NCBI GenBank assembly: GCA_903870545.1
Contig: CAIQDI010000009.1
Location: 1 to 64,000 of the forward strand
Source of the DNA: an uncultured Pseudomonadota bacterium
Lineage (GTDB): Bacteria > Pseudomonadota > Gammaproteobacteria > Methylococcales > Methylomonadaceae
DNA: 64,000 bases
Direction of reading: 5' to 3'
A model generated the notes under the pieces. It did no database searches, was not told where the DNA came from, and worked only from the letters and a program-made list of their open reading frames with translations. Within the stretch, counting starts at the first letter, position 1. Each line of letters opens with the position of its first letter. The position numbers and the translations under genes are program-made. This document shows positions 56,854 through 64,000 of this stretch, one piece after another.

Positions 56854-56921
56854 ACTGAATCTTCGCTTGCTAATTTTCGAGTTACGGCTTGTTCGATGGT
56901 TTTTTTGTTGAATAAAAGCAT
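56841..56921 (-). pseudogene. Relic 5' end of a second Eco57I-like RM gene
   Basis: Translation from the ATG at 56921 gives MLLFNKKTIEQAVTRKL then stops after 26 codons. The first 12 residues match the type IIG enzyme start (MSLFNKKTIEQAL), but DNA differences show it is a diverged paralogue rather than a fresh copy. It overlaps the probable start of the phosphoribosyltransferase frame. Confidence 0.6.
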
Positions 56922-56973
56922 GATTGCGGTGGGGTTGTTTGGAAACTAGAAAAAGCATAACAGAGCGACTTAT

Positions 56974-58156
56974 CTAAACCAACAGATACCACAACGCCAA
57001 ATTACTAATCAGCAACGCAAGCGACAGCGTTTTCCAAAACAACGTCGCGTTGCGTTCGATTAACGGCACAAACTTTTCGGCTTTCAAAAACGCCAAATTC
57101 GGGTGAGTTAAATCGTACAAAAATTCAGATAATGTGTCATAACGTTGCGCGGGATTGATCGCCGTCGCTTTACGCAACGCGCCATCCATCCAGTTTGGAA
57201 TCATTTCGTTATGCTGCGAACTCGGCACATAAATCAATTTTGAAAAATGTGCTGCCGTCGGTTTATCGGGCAACGTATCACCAAACGGCAACGCGCCATT
57301 TAACAATTCGTACGCAATCACGCCCAACGAAAATAGATCCGATTTCACCGTACCGCGTTGTACCGCGTGATATTCTGGCGCGGTGTAATTCAACGTTCCC
57401 AACACATTTTCTTCTTCGTCGGAATGCAACGGACTGATTTCGGCAATCCCCGCAATTTTCACCGACCCAAAATCGATAATTTCACCACGCCATTTGTGTC
57501 AATTAACACGTTTTCGGGTTTTAAATCTTGGTGTAACATTTCCATTCGCTTTGCAGCAATTTTTTAATGGATTTTTCATCGAGAAAATCATGCACGCCGT
57601 CCGTGGTCATCAAAAATACGTCACCTAATTCCAACGAAATCGCTTGATAATCGACTTCCAAACGCGGGTCGATGCCCATTGCGCGATTCAAATAACTTTT
57701 ATCGCTCGACACCCAAATTCGATGATCGCGGGTTAATTGTTCTAAATTCCCCGCGCGTAAACGGTAAATTCGAGAATCGCCAATGTGAAATAAATGCGCG
57801 GTGGTCGCTTTAAAAACAATCAAACTCAAGGTGCTGACCATGCTTTTTGTGGATTGATACCGTGCCTGACCTTGACTGTAACGCCACGAATTAGTGGCGG
57901 ATAAAATTTTCTGCGTGGCGTGTTTCACTGACCACGAATCGGGCGTGCTGTAATAATCTGCTAAAAAACTGACCACACAACATTGACTGGCTTGTTGACG
58001 GGCTTCGCTGCTACTCATTTCGTCCGCAATCGCCGCGACTGCGCCTTTTAACGTTAATTCCGAACCGTTGGGAAAATGTACGCCGACGAAATATTCGTTA
58101 CGCGGTTTGATGCCTTTGTCGCTAGCACAACCGACAAGTATTTTTAGTTTTAACAT
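56974..58156 (-). pseudogene. Collapsed PP2C phosphatase / Ser-Thr kinase gene
   Basis: The first frame (57521-58156) is a PP2C domain (HIGDSRIYRLRAG, TTDGVHDFLDE). The second (56974-57462) is the C-lobe of a protein kinase ending in a membrane helix (LALLISNLALWYLLV). Between them, in a third frame, lies the catalytic loop MLHQDLKPENVLID. The kinase N-lobe (glycine loop, VAIK lysine) is absent: PP2C residues run directly into the catalytic loop, so several hundred bases are deleted. A missing A before ATTATCGATTTTGG breaks the DFG region. The PP2C metal site also reads RNEYF instead of NxDF and ADE instead of ADG. Intact homologues are, as I recall, often linked to nitrate assimilation genes. 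Confidence 0.8.
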
Positions 58157-58195
58157 AGCGTTCTCGAGCAGAAGAAAAAATCTATCTTTTACAAA

Positions 58196-58224
58196 TTGAC
58201 TTACATCGATATTTAATCCATAAT
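58196..58224 (+). promoter_or_regulatory. Sigma-70 promoter of the bacteriohemerythrin gene
   Basis: TTGACT, a 17-base spacer and CATAAT precede the gene by about 45 bases, and a GAGGAG ribosome site follows at 58256-58261. This predicts strong constitutive expression. Confidence 0.75.
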
Positions 58225-58268
58225 TTTTTTGCGGTATTTAATAATAATTATTTTTGAGGAGTTAAATT

Positions 58269-58664
58269 ATGGCGTTAATCACTTGGACAGCAGAACAGTA
58301 CGGTACGAATGTTGGTTTTGCTGATGATGAGCACAAAATTTTGTTTGATAAGTTAAATAAGTTGTATGACTTGGCTACAAGCGGTGCAGAACGCGCAGCG
58401 ATTGGCGCACAGTTGGACGATTTAATCGCATACGTTGTTGAGCATTTTGCTCATGAAGAACGTGAAATGTTAGCGAAAAATTATGCCGCTTTCGATGCTC
58501 ACAAAGCTGAACACACTGCGTTAATTGGTATCTGTGCCGATTTACAAAAGAAATTCCACGCTGGCGAAGCCGATGTGACGGAAGAAGTCGGTCAATTAGT
58601 GAAAGGTTGGTTAGACAGCCATATTCCAACGTTTGATTTCGGTTACAGCAGCACCATCGGTTAA
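58269..58664 (+). CDS. Bacteriohemerythrin
   Basis: This 131-residue single-domain protein carries the full di-iron ligand set: His22, His59, Glu63, His78, His82, His118 and Asp123, in the family spacing (HFAHE, HKAEH, HIPTFD). It binds O2 reversibly; in methanotrophs such proteins are thought to deliver O2 to membrane oxidases or methane monooxygenase. That role here is inferred. It has a good promoter, a strong ribosome site and its own terminator, consistent with high expression. Confidence 0.93.
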   Translation: MALITWTAEQYGTNVGFADDEHKILFDKLNKLYDLATSGAERAAIGAQLDDLIAYVVEHFAHEEREMLAKNYAAFDAHKAEHTALIGICADLQKKFHAGEADVTEEVGQLVKGWLDSHIPTFDFGYSSTIG

Positions 58665-58685
58665 TTTTTAACTGATTCAAAAACG

Positions 58686-58713
58686 GGCTTGTGAATGTAA
58701 ACGTTCACAAGCC
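58686..58713 (+). terminator. Rho-independent terminator of the bacteriohemerythrin gene
   Basis: A perfect 10-bp stem GGCTTGTGAA / TTCACAAGCC with an 8-base loop is followed by T6. Confidence 0.93.
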
Positions 58714-58931
58714 TTTTTTGCATTTGGCGTTTTTAAAACTTCATTTAATCAACACCTCAACATAATTTCCACGCCTCTATGTTAATGTCGCGCAAAGTGG
58801 CATTTCCCCGGCAATTTCTCAAAAAAAAGCTCCATTCAAAGCCGCTGATTTATTTTAGTGCGTACAAGTTGCGGCGATTCGTTTTAAAATGCGCGGCTAC
58901 ATTCCTTGCACACATAACAAGAGAAATTTTG

Positions 58932-60293
58932 ATGAAAACAAACACAACAGCAACGCACGCCCATTGGTCATCGCGGTTTGCATTTATTTTAGCGGCAACC
59001 GGTTCAGCCGTTGGCTTGGGCAACATTTGGAAATTCCCGTACATCACCGGCGAAAATGGCGGCGGCGCGTTTGTGATGGTGTATTTAGCGTGCGTGTTGC
59101 TAATCGGCATTCCGATTATGATTGCCGAAACCATGCTCGGACGACGAAGCCAACGCAATCCGATTGAAACGATGGAAATGCTCACGACGGAAGCAAACGC
59201 TGATAAAAATTGGCATTATCTCGGTTGGATGGGTGTTATTGCGGGCGTGTTGATTTTGTCGTATTACAGCGTGATTGCCGGTTGGGCTTCGGCGTATGTG
59301 TTCAAAGCATTTACTGGCAGTTTTTTCGATGCAGATGCGGCGGAAATTCAAACGTTATTCGATCATTTTATCGCCAGCCCGACGCAATTGATTTTTTGGC
59401 ACAGTTTATTTATGGGCGCGACCATGTGGATTGTGGCGCGTGGCGTGAATAACGGGTTAGAAAAAGCGACCCGTTTTTTAATGCCAAGTTTGTTTGTGTT
59501 GCTGATTTTGTTGGTCGGTTACGCGATGACGACGAACAGTTATCAACGTGGTTTGGATTTTATGTTTAACGTTGATTTTAGTACATTGACGCGCAATTCG
59601 GTTTTGACGGCGATGGGTCACGCTTTTTTCACGCTGAGTTTGGGCATGGGCGCGATTATGGTTTATGGCGCGTATTTGCCGAAAAATGTGTCGATTGCGA
59701 AAACCGCGTATTTGGTTGCTGCGGCAGATACCGTAGTCGCATTATTGGCGGGCATTGCAATTTTCCCCCTTGTTTTTGAACACGGTTTGCATCCCGCGTC
59801 GGGGCCCGGATTGATTTTTCAAACGTTGCCAATTGCTTTTGGCAATATGACGGGCGGCTGGTTGATGGGTATTTTGTTTTTCGTCTTATTAGTTTTCGCG
59901 GCGTTGTCGTCGTCGATTTCGTTAATTGAACCGGCGGTGGCGTGGCTAATTGAAAACAAAAATTTCAGCCGTGAAAAAGCCTGCATTTGGACAGGTTTAG
60001 GAACGTGGTTTTTAGGATTGGGAACGGTGTTTTCGTTCAACATTTGGAAAGACGTACATTTCTTTGAACGCACGATTTTTCAATTACTCGATTATGTCAC
60101 CGCGAATTTAATGTTGCCGATTGGCGGATTTTGCATTGCCGTTTTCGCCGGTTGGATTATGAAACGTGAACACACCGAAAGCGAATTACAAATGCCGTGC
60201 AAACCCAGCTACAACCTGTGGCGCGTCTTGATTCGTTACGTTGCACCCGCGTCGATTTTCTTCGTATTTTTGCACGTCGTCGGAGTGTTATAA
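58932..60293 (+). CDS. Sodium-dependent transporter, SNF/NSS family
   Basis: This 453-residue protein has about 11-12 membrane helices with the LeuT-type first helix FAFILAATGSAVGLGNIWKFPY (unwound GLGN site) and IPIMIAETMLGRRSQRNP. The open frame begins at 58779, but the ATG at 58932 (MKTNTTATHAHWSSRF) gives the canonical N-terminus. It imports an amino acid or related solute with Na+; the substrate cannot be read from the sequence. The Na+ gradient would be provided by Nqr. ratA starts directly after its stop. Confidence 0.92.
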   Translation: MKTNTTATHAHWSSRFAFILAATGSAVGLGNIWKFPYITGENGGGAFVMVYLACVLLIGIPIMIAETMLGRRSQRNPIETMEMLTTEANADKNWHYLGWMGVIAGVLILSYYSVIAGWASAYVFKAFTGSFFDADAAEIQTLFDHFIASPTQLIFWHSLFMGATMWIVARGVNNGLEKATRFLMPSLFVLLILLVGYAMTTNSYQRGLDFMFNVDFSTLTRNSVLTAMGHAFFTLSLGMGAIMVYGAYLPKNVSIAKTAYLVAAADTVVALLAGIAIFPLVFEHGLHPASGPGLIFQTLPIAFGNMTGGWLMGILFFVLLVFAALSSSISLIEPAVAWLIENKNFSREKACIWTGLGTWFLGLGTVFSFNIWKDVHFFERTIFQLLDYVTANLMLPIGGFCIAVFAGWIMKREHTESELQMPCKPSYNLWRVLIRYVAPASIFFVFLHVVGVL

Positions 60294-60728
60294 ATGACGC
60301 GCATCGAAAAAAGTGCGTTGGTGAAATTCTCCGCACAACAAATGTTTGACTTGGTCAACGACATCGAAAGTTATCCGAAATTTTTACCGTGGTGCAGCGG
60401 AAGCCGCATTATTAAACGTGACGAAAATGTAATTGAAGCGGAATTGTCGATTGCAAAAGGCGGTTTTCACAAAAATTTTTCCACGCGCAACACGCTCGAA
60501 TTTGGTCAAAAAATGACGGTGGAATTACTCGATGGCCCGTTTTTACATTTAACTGGCGAATGGAATTTTTTACCGTTGCGCGACGATGCCAGCAAAATTA
60601 CGCTCGATTTACAATTTGAATTGTCGGGAAAATTAGCGAGTTTGGCATTTGGCGCGGTGTTCAATCAGATTTGTAACACGATGGTCAGCTCCTTTACGCA
60701 ACGCGCCAAAGAGGTTTACGCGGCATGA
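60294..60728 (+). CDS. ratA: RatA/COQ10-like START-domain protein
   Basis: This 144-residue START/polyketide-cyclase-fold protein has the family pattern MTRIEKSALVKFSAQQMFDLVNDIESYPKFLPWC at its start (read in two parts here) and LDLQFELSGKLASLAFGAVFN near the end. It is related to E. coli RatA (YfjG), reported to affect ribosome subunit joining, and to COQ10 ubiquinone-binding proteins; the second role may be the more general one. It overlaps rnfH by four bases, the common ratA-rnfH pair. Confidence 0.9.
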   Translation: MTRIEKSALVKFSAQQMFDLVNDIESYPKFLPWCSGSRIIKRDENVIEAELSIAKGGFHKNFSTRNTLEFGQKMTVELLDGPFLHLTGEWNFLPLRDDASKITLDLQFELSGKLASLAFGAVFNQICNTMVSSFTQRAKEVYAA

Positions 60729-60997
60729 TTGAGGTCGAAGTGGTTTACGCCACGCCCGAAAAACAAACGTTATTAACCGTTCGCGTAGCCAAAAAAAGTA
60801 CCGTAGCGCACGCGATTTTGGAATCAGGAATGTTAGCGCAGTTTCCGAAATTGAATTTGGACACGTTGAAAGTGGGAATTTTTTCAACGCTTTGTCCGTT
60901 AGAACGAGAAGTTAAATCAGGCGACAGAATTGAAATTTATCGTCCGCTACAAAACGATCCCAAAGATGCGCGGCGACAACGCGCGATGAAAAAATAA
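60725..60997 (+). CDS. rnfH: RnfH family ubiquitin-fold protein
   Basis: This 90-residue beta-grasp protein has IEVEVVYATPEKQTLLTV at the start and VGIFSTLCPLEREVKSGDRIEIYRPL, the family hallmark, before a basic tail KDARRQRAMKK. It is coupled to ratA (ATGA overlap). The function is not established. Confidence 0.92.
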   Translation: MIEVEVVYATPEKQTLLTVRVAKKSTVAHAILESGMLAQFPKLNLDTLKVGIFSTLCPLEREVKSGDRIEIYRPLQNDPKDARRQRAMKK

Positions 60998-61029
60998 AGT
61001 GATAAAACTCGAACTGGAATGTGAATCGT

Positions 61030-62181
61030 ATGTTTAGACTCAGCCAATATATGCGCGAAGTGATGGCACCAACGCCCATCAAACCGACGCGCAAACCCGT
61101 TGCGCCGGTGGTGATTTGGAATTTAATTCGGCGTTGTAATTTGACCTGCCAACATTGTTACACGACTTCTGCCGACCGTGATTTTCCGGGCGAACTCACC
61201 ACGCCTGAAATTTACACAGTGATGGAGGATTTAAAAGCGTTCAAGGTTCCGGTGTTGATTTTATCGGGCGGCGAACCGTTGTTACATCCCGATATTTTCG
61301 CCATTTCACAACGCGCCAAAGACATGGGTTTTTATGTGGCGTTGTCGAGTAACGGCACGAAAATTTCGCCTGAAAATATCGACCGAATCGCCGCGATGAA
61401 TTATTCGTACATCGGCGTGAGTTTGGACGGAATTCAAGACACGCACGATAATTTTAGACGTTCAAAAGGGTCGTTTAATCAAGCGTTGCGCGGCGTTGAA
61501 TTGTGTTTGGAAAAAGGCATAAAAGTCGGCATTCGGTTCACGTTAACGCAATCGAACGTGCAGGATTTTCCGGCAATATTGCAATTGATGGACGATTACA
61601 ATATCGATAAATTTTATTTGTCGCATTTGAATTATGGTGGACGCGGCAATAAAAATCGCGGCGATGACGCGCATTTTTCCATGACGCGGGACGCAATGGA
61701 TTTGTTATTTGAAACCAGTTATCACTGGCTGTTGGAAGGCAAAGAACGTGAATTCGTCACGGGCAATAATGATGCCGATGCGGTGTATTTTCTGCATTGG
61801 GTACGCGCTCGTTTTCCTGAAAAAGCCGCGCATATTCAGGCGAAATTAGAACAATGGGGCGGCAATGCGTCCGGCGTAAATGTGGCGAATATCGATAACA
61901 CCGGCAATGTGCATCCTGACACATTTTGGTGGCATTACAATTTGGGCAATGTGAAAGAACGTCCGTTTTCTGAAATTTGGCAAGATACCCGCGACCCGTT
62001 GATGGCGGGTTTGAAAAGTTCACCGCGTCCACTCGAAGGACGTTGTAAAACGTGCCATTATCAACCGATTTGCAACGGCAATACGCGCGTTCGTGCCGCG
62101 CAAACGACGGGGAATTATTGGGCAGAAGATTCCGGTTGTTATTTAACTGAAAGTGAAATTGCCGCGCCTTTTTTAACGTGA
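61030..62181 (+). CDS. nirJ: Radical SAM/SPASM protein, NirJ-like (heme d1 biosynthesis)
   Basis: This 383-residue protein has the radical-SAM cluster motif CNLTCQHCYT, the glycine-rich LILSGGEPLLHPD and a C-terminal SPASM cysteine set (CKTCHYQPICNGN...GCYL). The N-terminus MFRLSQYMREV and overall length match NirJ, which removes propionate side chains during heme d1 synthesis for cytochrome cd1 nitrite reductase. No nirS or other nir biosynthesis gene is in the window, so a different heme-modifying role is possible. A GTG at 61021 is an alternative start, but the ATG at 61030 is better placed. Confidence 0.8.
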   Translation: MFRLSQYMREVMAPTPIKPTRKPVAPVVIWNLIRRCNLTCQHCYTTSADRDFPGELTTPEIYTVMEDLKAFKVPVLILSGGEPLLHPDIFAISQRAKDMGFYVALSSNGTKISPENIDRIAAMNYSYIGVSLDGIQDTHDNFRRSKGSFNQALRGVELCLEKGIKVGIRFTLTQSNVQDFPAILQLMDDYNIDKFYLSHLNYGGRGNKNRGDDAHFSMTRDAMDLLFETSYHWLLEGKEREFVTGNNDADAVYFLHWVRARFPEKAAHIQAKLEQWGGNASGVNVANIDNTGNVHPDTFWWHYNLGNVKERPFSEIWQDTRDPLMAGLKSSPRPLEGRCKTCHYQPICNGNTRVRAAQTTGNYWAEDSGCYLTESEIAAPFLT

Positions 62182-62186
62182 AAAAT

Positions 62187-62576
62187 ATGACAATTGAAAA
62201 TCTTTGCCCGTGTGGCGCAACTCAAAATTACGCGGAATGTTGCCAACCGTTTCACGATGGCACACATTTCCCCATCACCGCCGAAGCCTTAATGCGTTCG
62301 CGTTACAGCGCGTATGTGGTGCAAAATGCTGATTATTTATTGGCGACATGGCATAAAACCACGCGCCCGAAACAGCTGGATTTTTCGGAAGATAATGCGA
62401 CGTGGCAAAAGTTAGAAATTTTACACACCAAAAAAGGTGGTGCGAAAGATGACAAAGGACGAGTGGAATTTAATGCGTTTTATGAGCAGGATAATGAAAC
62501 GCGGCTGATACATGAAATCAGCCGTTTCAAAAAAGTTGCCGAACGTTGGTTTTACGTTGACGGCGTTTTAGATTAG
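62187..62576 (+). CDS. YchJ-family SEC-C zinc-binding protein
   Basis: This 129-residue protein starts with a SEC-C motif (CPCGATQNYAECCQPFHDG) and contains ALMRSRYSAYV, both typical of YchJ. The frame opens at a GTG overlapping the nirJ stop; the ATG at 62187 gives MTIENLCPCG. It ends by overlapping the stop of the converging flavoenzyme gene by four bases. The function is unknown. Confidence 0.9.
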   Translation: MTIENLCPCGATQNYAECCQPFHDGTHFPITAEALMRSRYSAYVVQNADYLLATWHKTTRPKQLDFSEDNATWQKLEILHTKKGGAKDDKGRVEFNAFYEQDNETRLIHEISRFKKVAERWFYVDGVLD

Positions 62577-63640
62577 TCAGACAAAGCGGGATAATCGGTG
62601 TAACCCACTTCACTAAACGAATAAAACGTGTTTGGATTGGGCTTGTTCAAATCCGCGCCCGTTTGAATTCGAGCGGGTAAATCAGGATTCGCAATAAAAC
62701 TCACGCCAAATGCTACCGCATCGAGTTTGCCAGCGGTAATTGCTTCTTCGGCTTCTTCGGCATCGTAGCCCATGTTGCCAATCAACACGCCGTGATAATT
62801 TTCGCGAATCGGCGTTAAAACATCGCCCGTTTGTTGTTGAAGAAAATCACCACGCATAACGTGTAAATACGCCAAATTGAAATCATTGAGTCGTGTTGCC
62901 AACCAGGTTGAAAGGGCAATCGGATTGCTATCCATCATGCTATTGAAACTGTTCAACGGCGAAATTCGCAAGCCAACACGATGACTGCCCCACACGTCAC
63001 AAGCGGCTTGTAACACTTCAAGCATCAAACGCGCTCGGTTTTCAATTGAACCACCATATTCATCGGTACGTTGATTTGCACCATCACGCAAAAATTCATC
63101 GAGCAAATAGCCATTCGCGCCGTGTACTTCAACGCCGTCAAAACCGGCTTTTTTTGCATTTTCAGCGGCTTTTTTGAAACCGTTGATAATGTCGGGCAAT
63201 TCATCAAGACGTAATTCATGCGGCACTACGCACGGTTGCATGCCTTCCGCTGTGCGAACTTGATTATTGGTAATAACGATTGCGCTGGGTGCAACGGGTT
63301 GTGCGCCGTCATTTAATAACGGATGACACGCGCGTCCGCCATGCCAAATTTGCAGAAAAATTAAACCACCTTTTTCGTGTACGGCATCGGTGACTTTTTT
63401 CCAGCCAGCAATTTGTGCTTCGGAATAAATAGCCGGTTCTTTCCAAAATGCAGAATTTCCTTCCATCGCCATGGTTGCTTCGGCGATAATCAAGCCCGCA
63501 CTGGCGCGTTGAGCATAATGCGTCACCATTAAATCGCTGGGAATATGATTTTCAGCGGCACGGCATCGAGTCAGCGGAGCCATTAAAATACGATTTGGCA
63601 ATGTGAGCGTGCCAAGTTCAAGCGGTTCAAATAATTTCAA
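62573..63640 (-). CDS. Old Yellow Enzyme family alkene reductase (NemA-like)
   Basis: This 355-residue FMN-dependent TIM barrel has the family motifs LPNRILMAPLTRCRA, IFLQIWHGGRACHP, FDGVEVHGANGYLLDEFLRD (in two adjoining parts) and NQRTDEYGGSIENRARL. It reduces activated C=C bonds, maleimides or nitro compounds with NAD(P)H. It has no close functional neighbour except a downstream glycosidase fragment on the same strand. Confidence 0.92.
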   Translation of the reverse strand: MKLFEPLELGTLTLPNRILMAPLTRCRAAENHIPSDLMVTHYAQRASAGLIIAEATMAMEGNSAFWKEPAIYSEAQIAGWKKVTDAVHEKGGLIFLQIWHGGRACHPLLNDGAQPVAPSAIVITNNQVRTAEGMQPCVVPHELRLDELPDIINGFKKAAENAKKAGFDGVEVHGANGYLLDEFLRDGANQRTDEYGGSIENRARLMLEVLQAACDVWGSHRVGLRISPLNSFNSMMDSNPIALSTWLATRLNDFNLAYLHVMRGDFLQQQTGDVLTPIRENYHGVLIGNMGYDAEEAEEAITAGKLDAVAFGVSFIANPDLPARIQTGADLNKPNPNTFYSFSEVGYTDYPALSD

Positions 63641-63673
63641 TTTAGATTTCCTTAATGTTTGAGGTGAAAAATT

Positions 63674-64000
63674 TTAGTCGAATTTGCTCGGCAACCAACC
63701 GTTATTCACACAATCTCGAAAACACCACGCGGGCGTAGTTTCGGTTTTGTAACTCCAGAAAAACCAGCCCAGATATTTTTCAAACGTCGCCAACTGTGCC
63801 GCCGCGTAGCCACGATAAGCAACATTCATTTGAAAATCATCCATCGTTTCTAACGCATGATTGAACGGACCTTCTGCCCAAAGTGACACCACTTTTAAAT
63901 CCAAGCCCAAACTCCATTCGCCCAAATACGTTTGTTGTTTTAACTCGTGAATAATGTCGTCGGCTTCGGTTTTCCATTCACCACTCGCTTTGTGAATATG
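63674..64000 (-). CDS. Glycoside hydrolase family 5-like enzyme (partial, C-terminal end)
   Basis: The frame is open to the right edge and ends at 63674. The ~108 visible residues include TYLGEWSLGLD, YAAAQLATFEKYLGWFFWSYKTE and CFRDCVNNGWLP, the C-terminal pattern of GH5 endo- or exo-beta-1,3/1,4-glucanases. The catalytic nucleophile region and signal peptide, if any, lie outside the window. Confidence 0.75.
   Translation of the reverse strand, partial: HIHKASGEWKTEADDIIHELKQQTYLGEWSLGLDLKVVSLWAEGPFNHALETMDDFQMNVAYRGYAAAQLATFEKYLGWFFWSYKTETTPAWCFRDCVNNGWLPSKFD

Overview
The window looks like the chromosome of a methylotrophic, nitrate-assimilating gammaproteobacterium with moderate to low G+C. 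The clues are a methylotrophy-type NADP-dependent methylene-H4MPT/H4F dehydrogenase (MtdA), a bacteriohemerythrin, Na+-pumping Nqr, GspE/GspF, a NirJ-like heme d1 radical SAM enzyme and proteins that look secreted by type I systems. Methylococcales (methanotrophs) fit best. Beggiatoa/Thiothrix-type Thiotrichales are a realistic alternative, and nothing here decides between them.

Layout. 1-4772: nqrABCDE (minus strand), with nqrF beginning at the left edge. 5074-7973: gspE-gspF. 8014-9387: a putative type I-secreted HExxH metalloprotease. 9495-11547: mdh and mtdA, divergent across an 18-bp palindrome (serine cycle / C1 metabolism). 11556-13300: an IS607-type element (serine recombinase plus TnpB). 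13417-21248: a DNA-phosphorothioation-like island: a dnd-associated methyltransferase and a cysteine desulfurase on the minus strand, and divergently a DUF4007 protein (SspB-like) and a 1108-aa P-loop ATPase. No sulfur-inserting PAPS-reductase-like enzyme (DndC/SspD) is present. 21267-28396: a LuxR-type response regulator, a PilZ protein, a 1371-aa DUF4347/RTX surface protein and an XRE-histidine kinase.

28550-45962: a nitrate assimilation block, all on the minus strand. nirB-nirD comes first, then a CPA2 antiporter and a NirB-N-like flavoprotein, then nrtA-nrtB-fused nrtCD-porin-EAL phosphodiesterase-chemoreceptor-nasA. Good sigma-54 promoters precede both nirB and nrtA, so NtrC-type nitrogen control is likely.

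46327-47745: a secreted subtilase. 48020-58156 is a second defence/mobile region in visible decay. It holds a DUF262/DUF1524 (GmrSD/SspE-like) nuclease, a truncated and frameshifted second IS607 copy, an IS605-type element inserted into a small antitoxin-like gene, a type IIG (Eco57I-like) restriction-modification enzyme, a highly structured RNA in that enzyme's leader that resembles HEARO/omegaRNA but has no IscB gene, a frameshifted phosphoribosyltransferase, a relic of a second RM gene, and a collapsed PP2C-kinase gene. 58269-64000: ordinary genes: bacteriohemerythrin, an SNF-family transporter, ratA-rnfH, nirJ-like, ychJ-like, an Old Yellow Enzyme and a partial GH5 glycosidase.

The most interesting signals are the orphan omegaRNA-like element (55876-56067), the phosphorothioation-like island without its sulfurtransferase together with a remote DUF262/DUF1524 protein next to the same IS607 family, and the nested-insertion history at 49710-52585. 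All family names come from reading the sequence; no database search was run.
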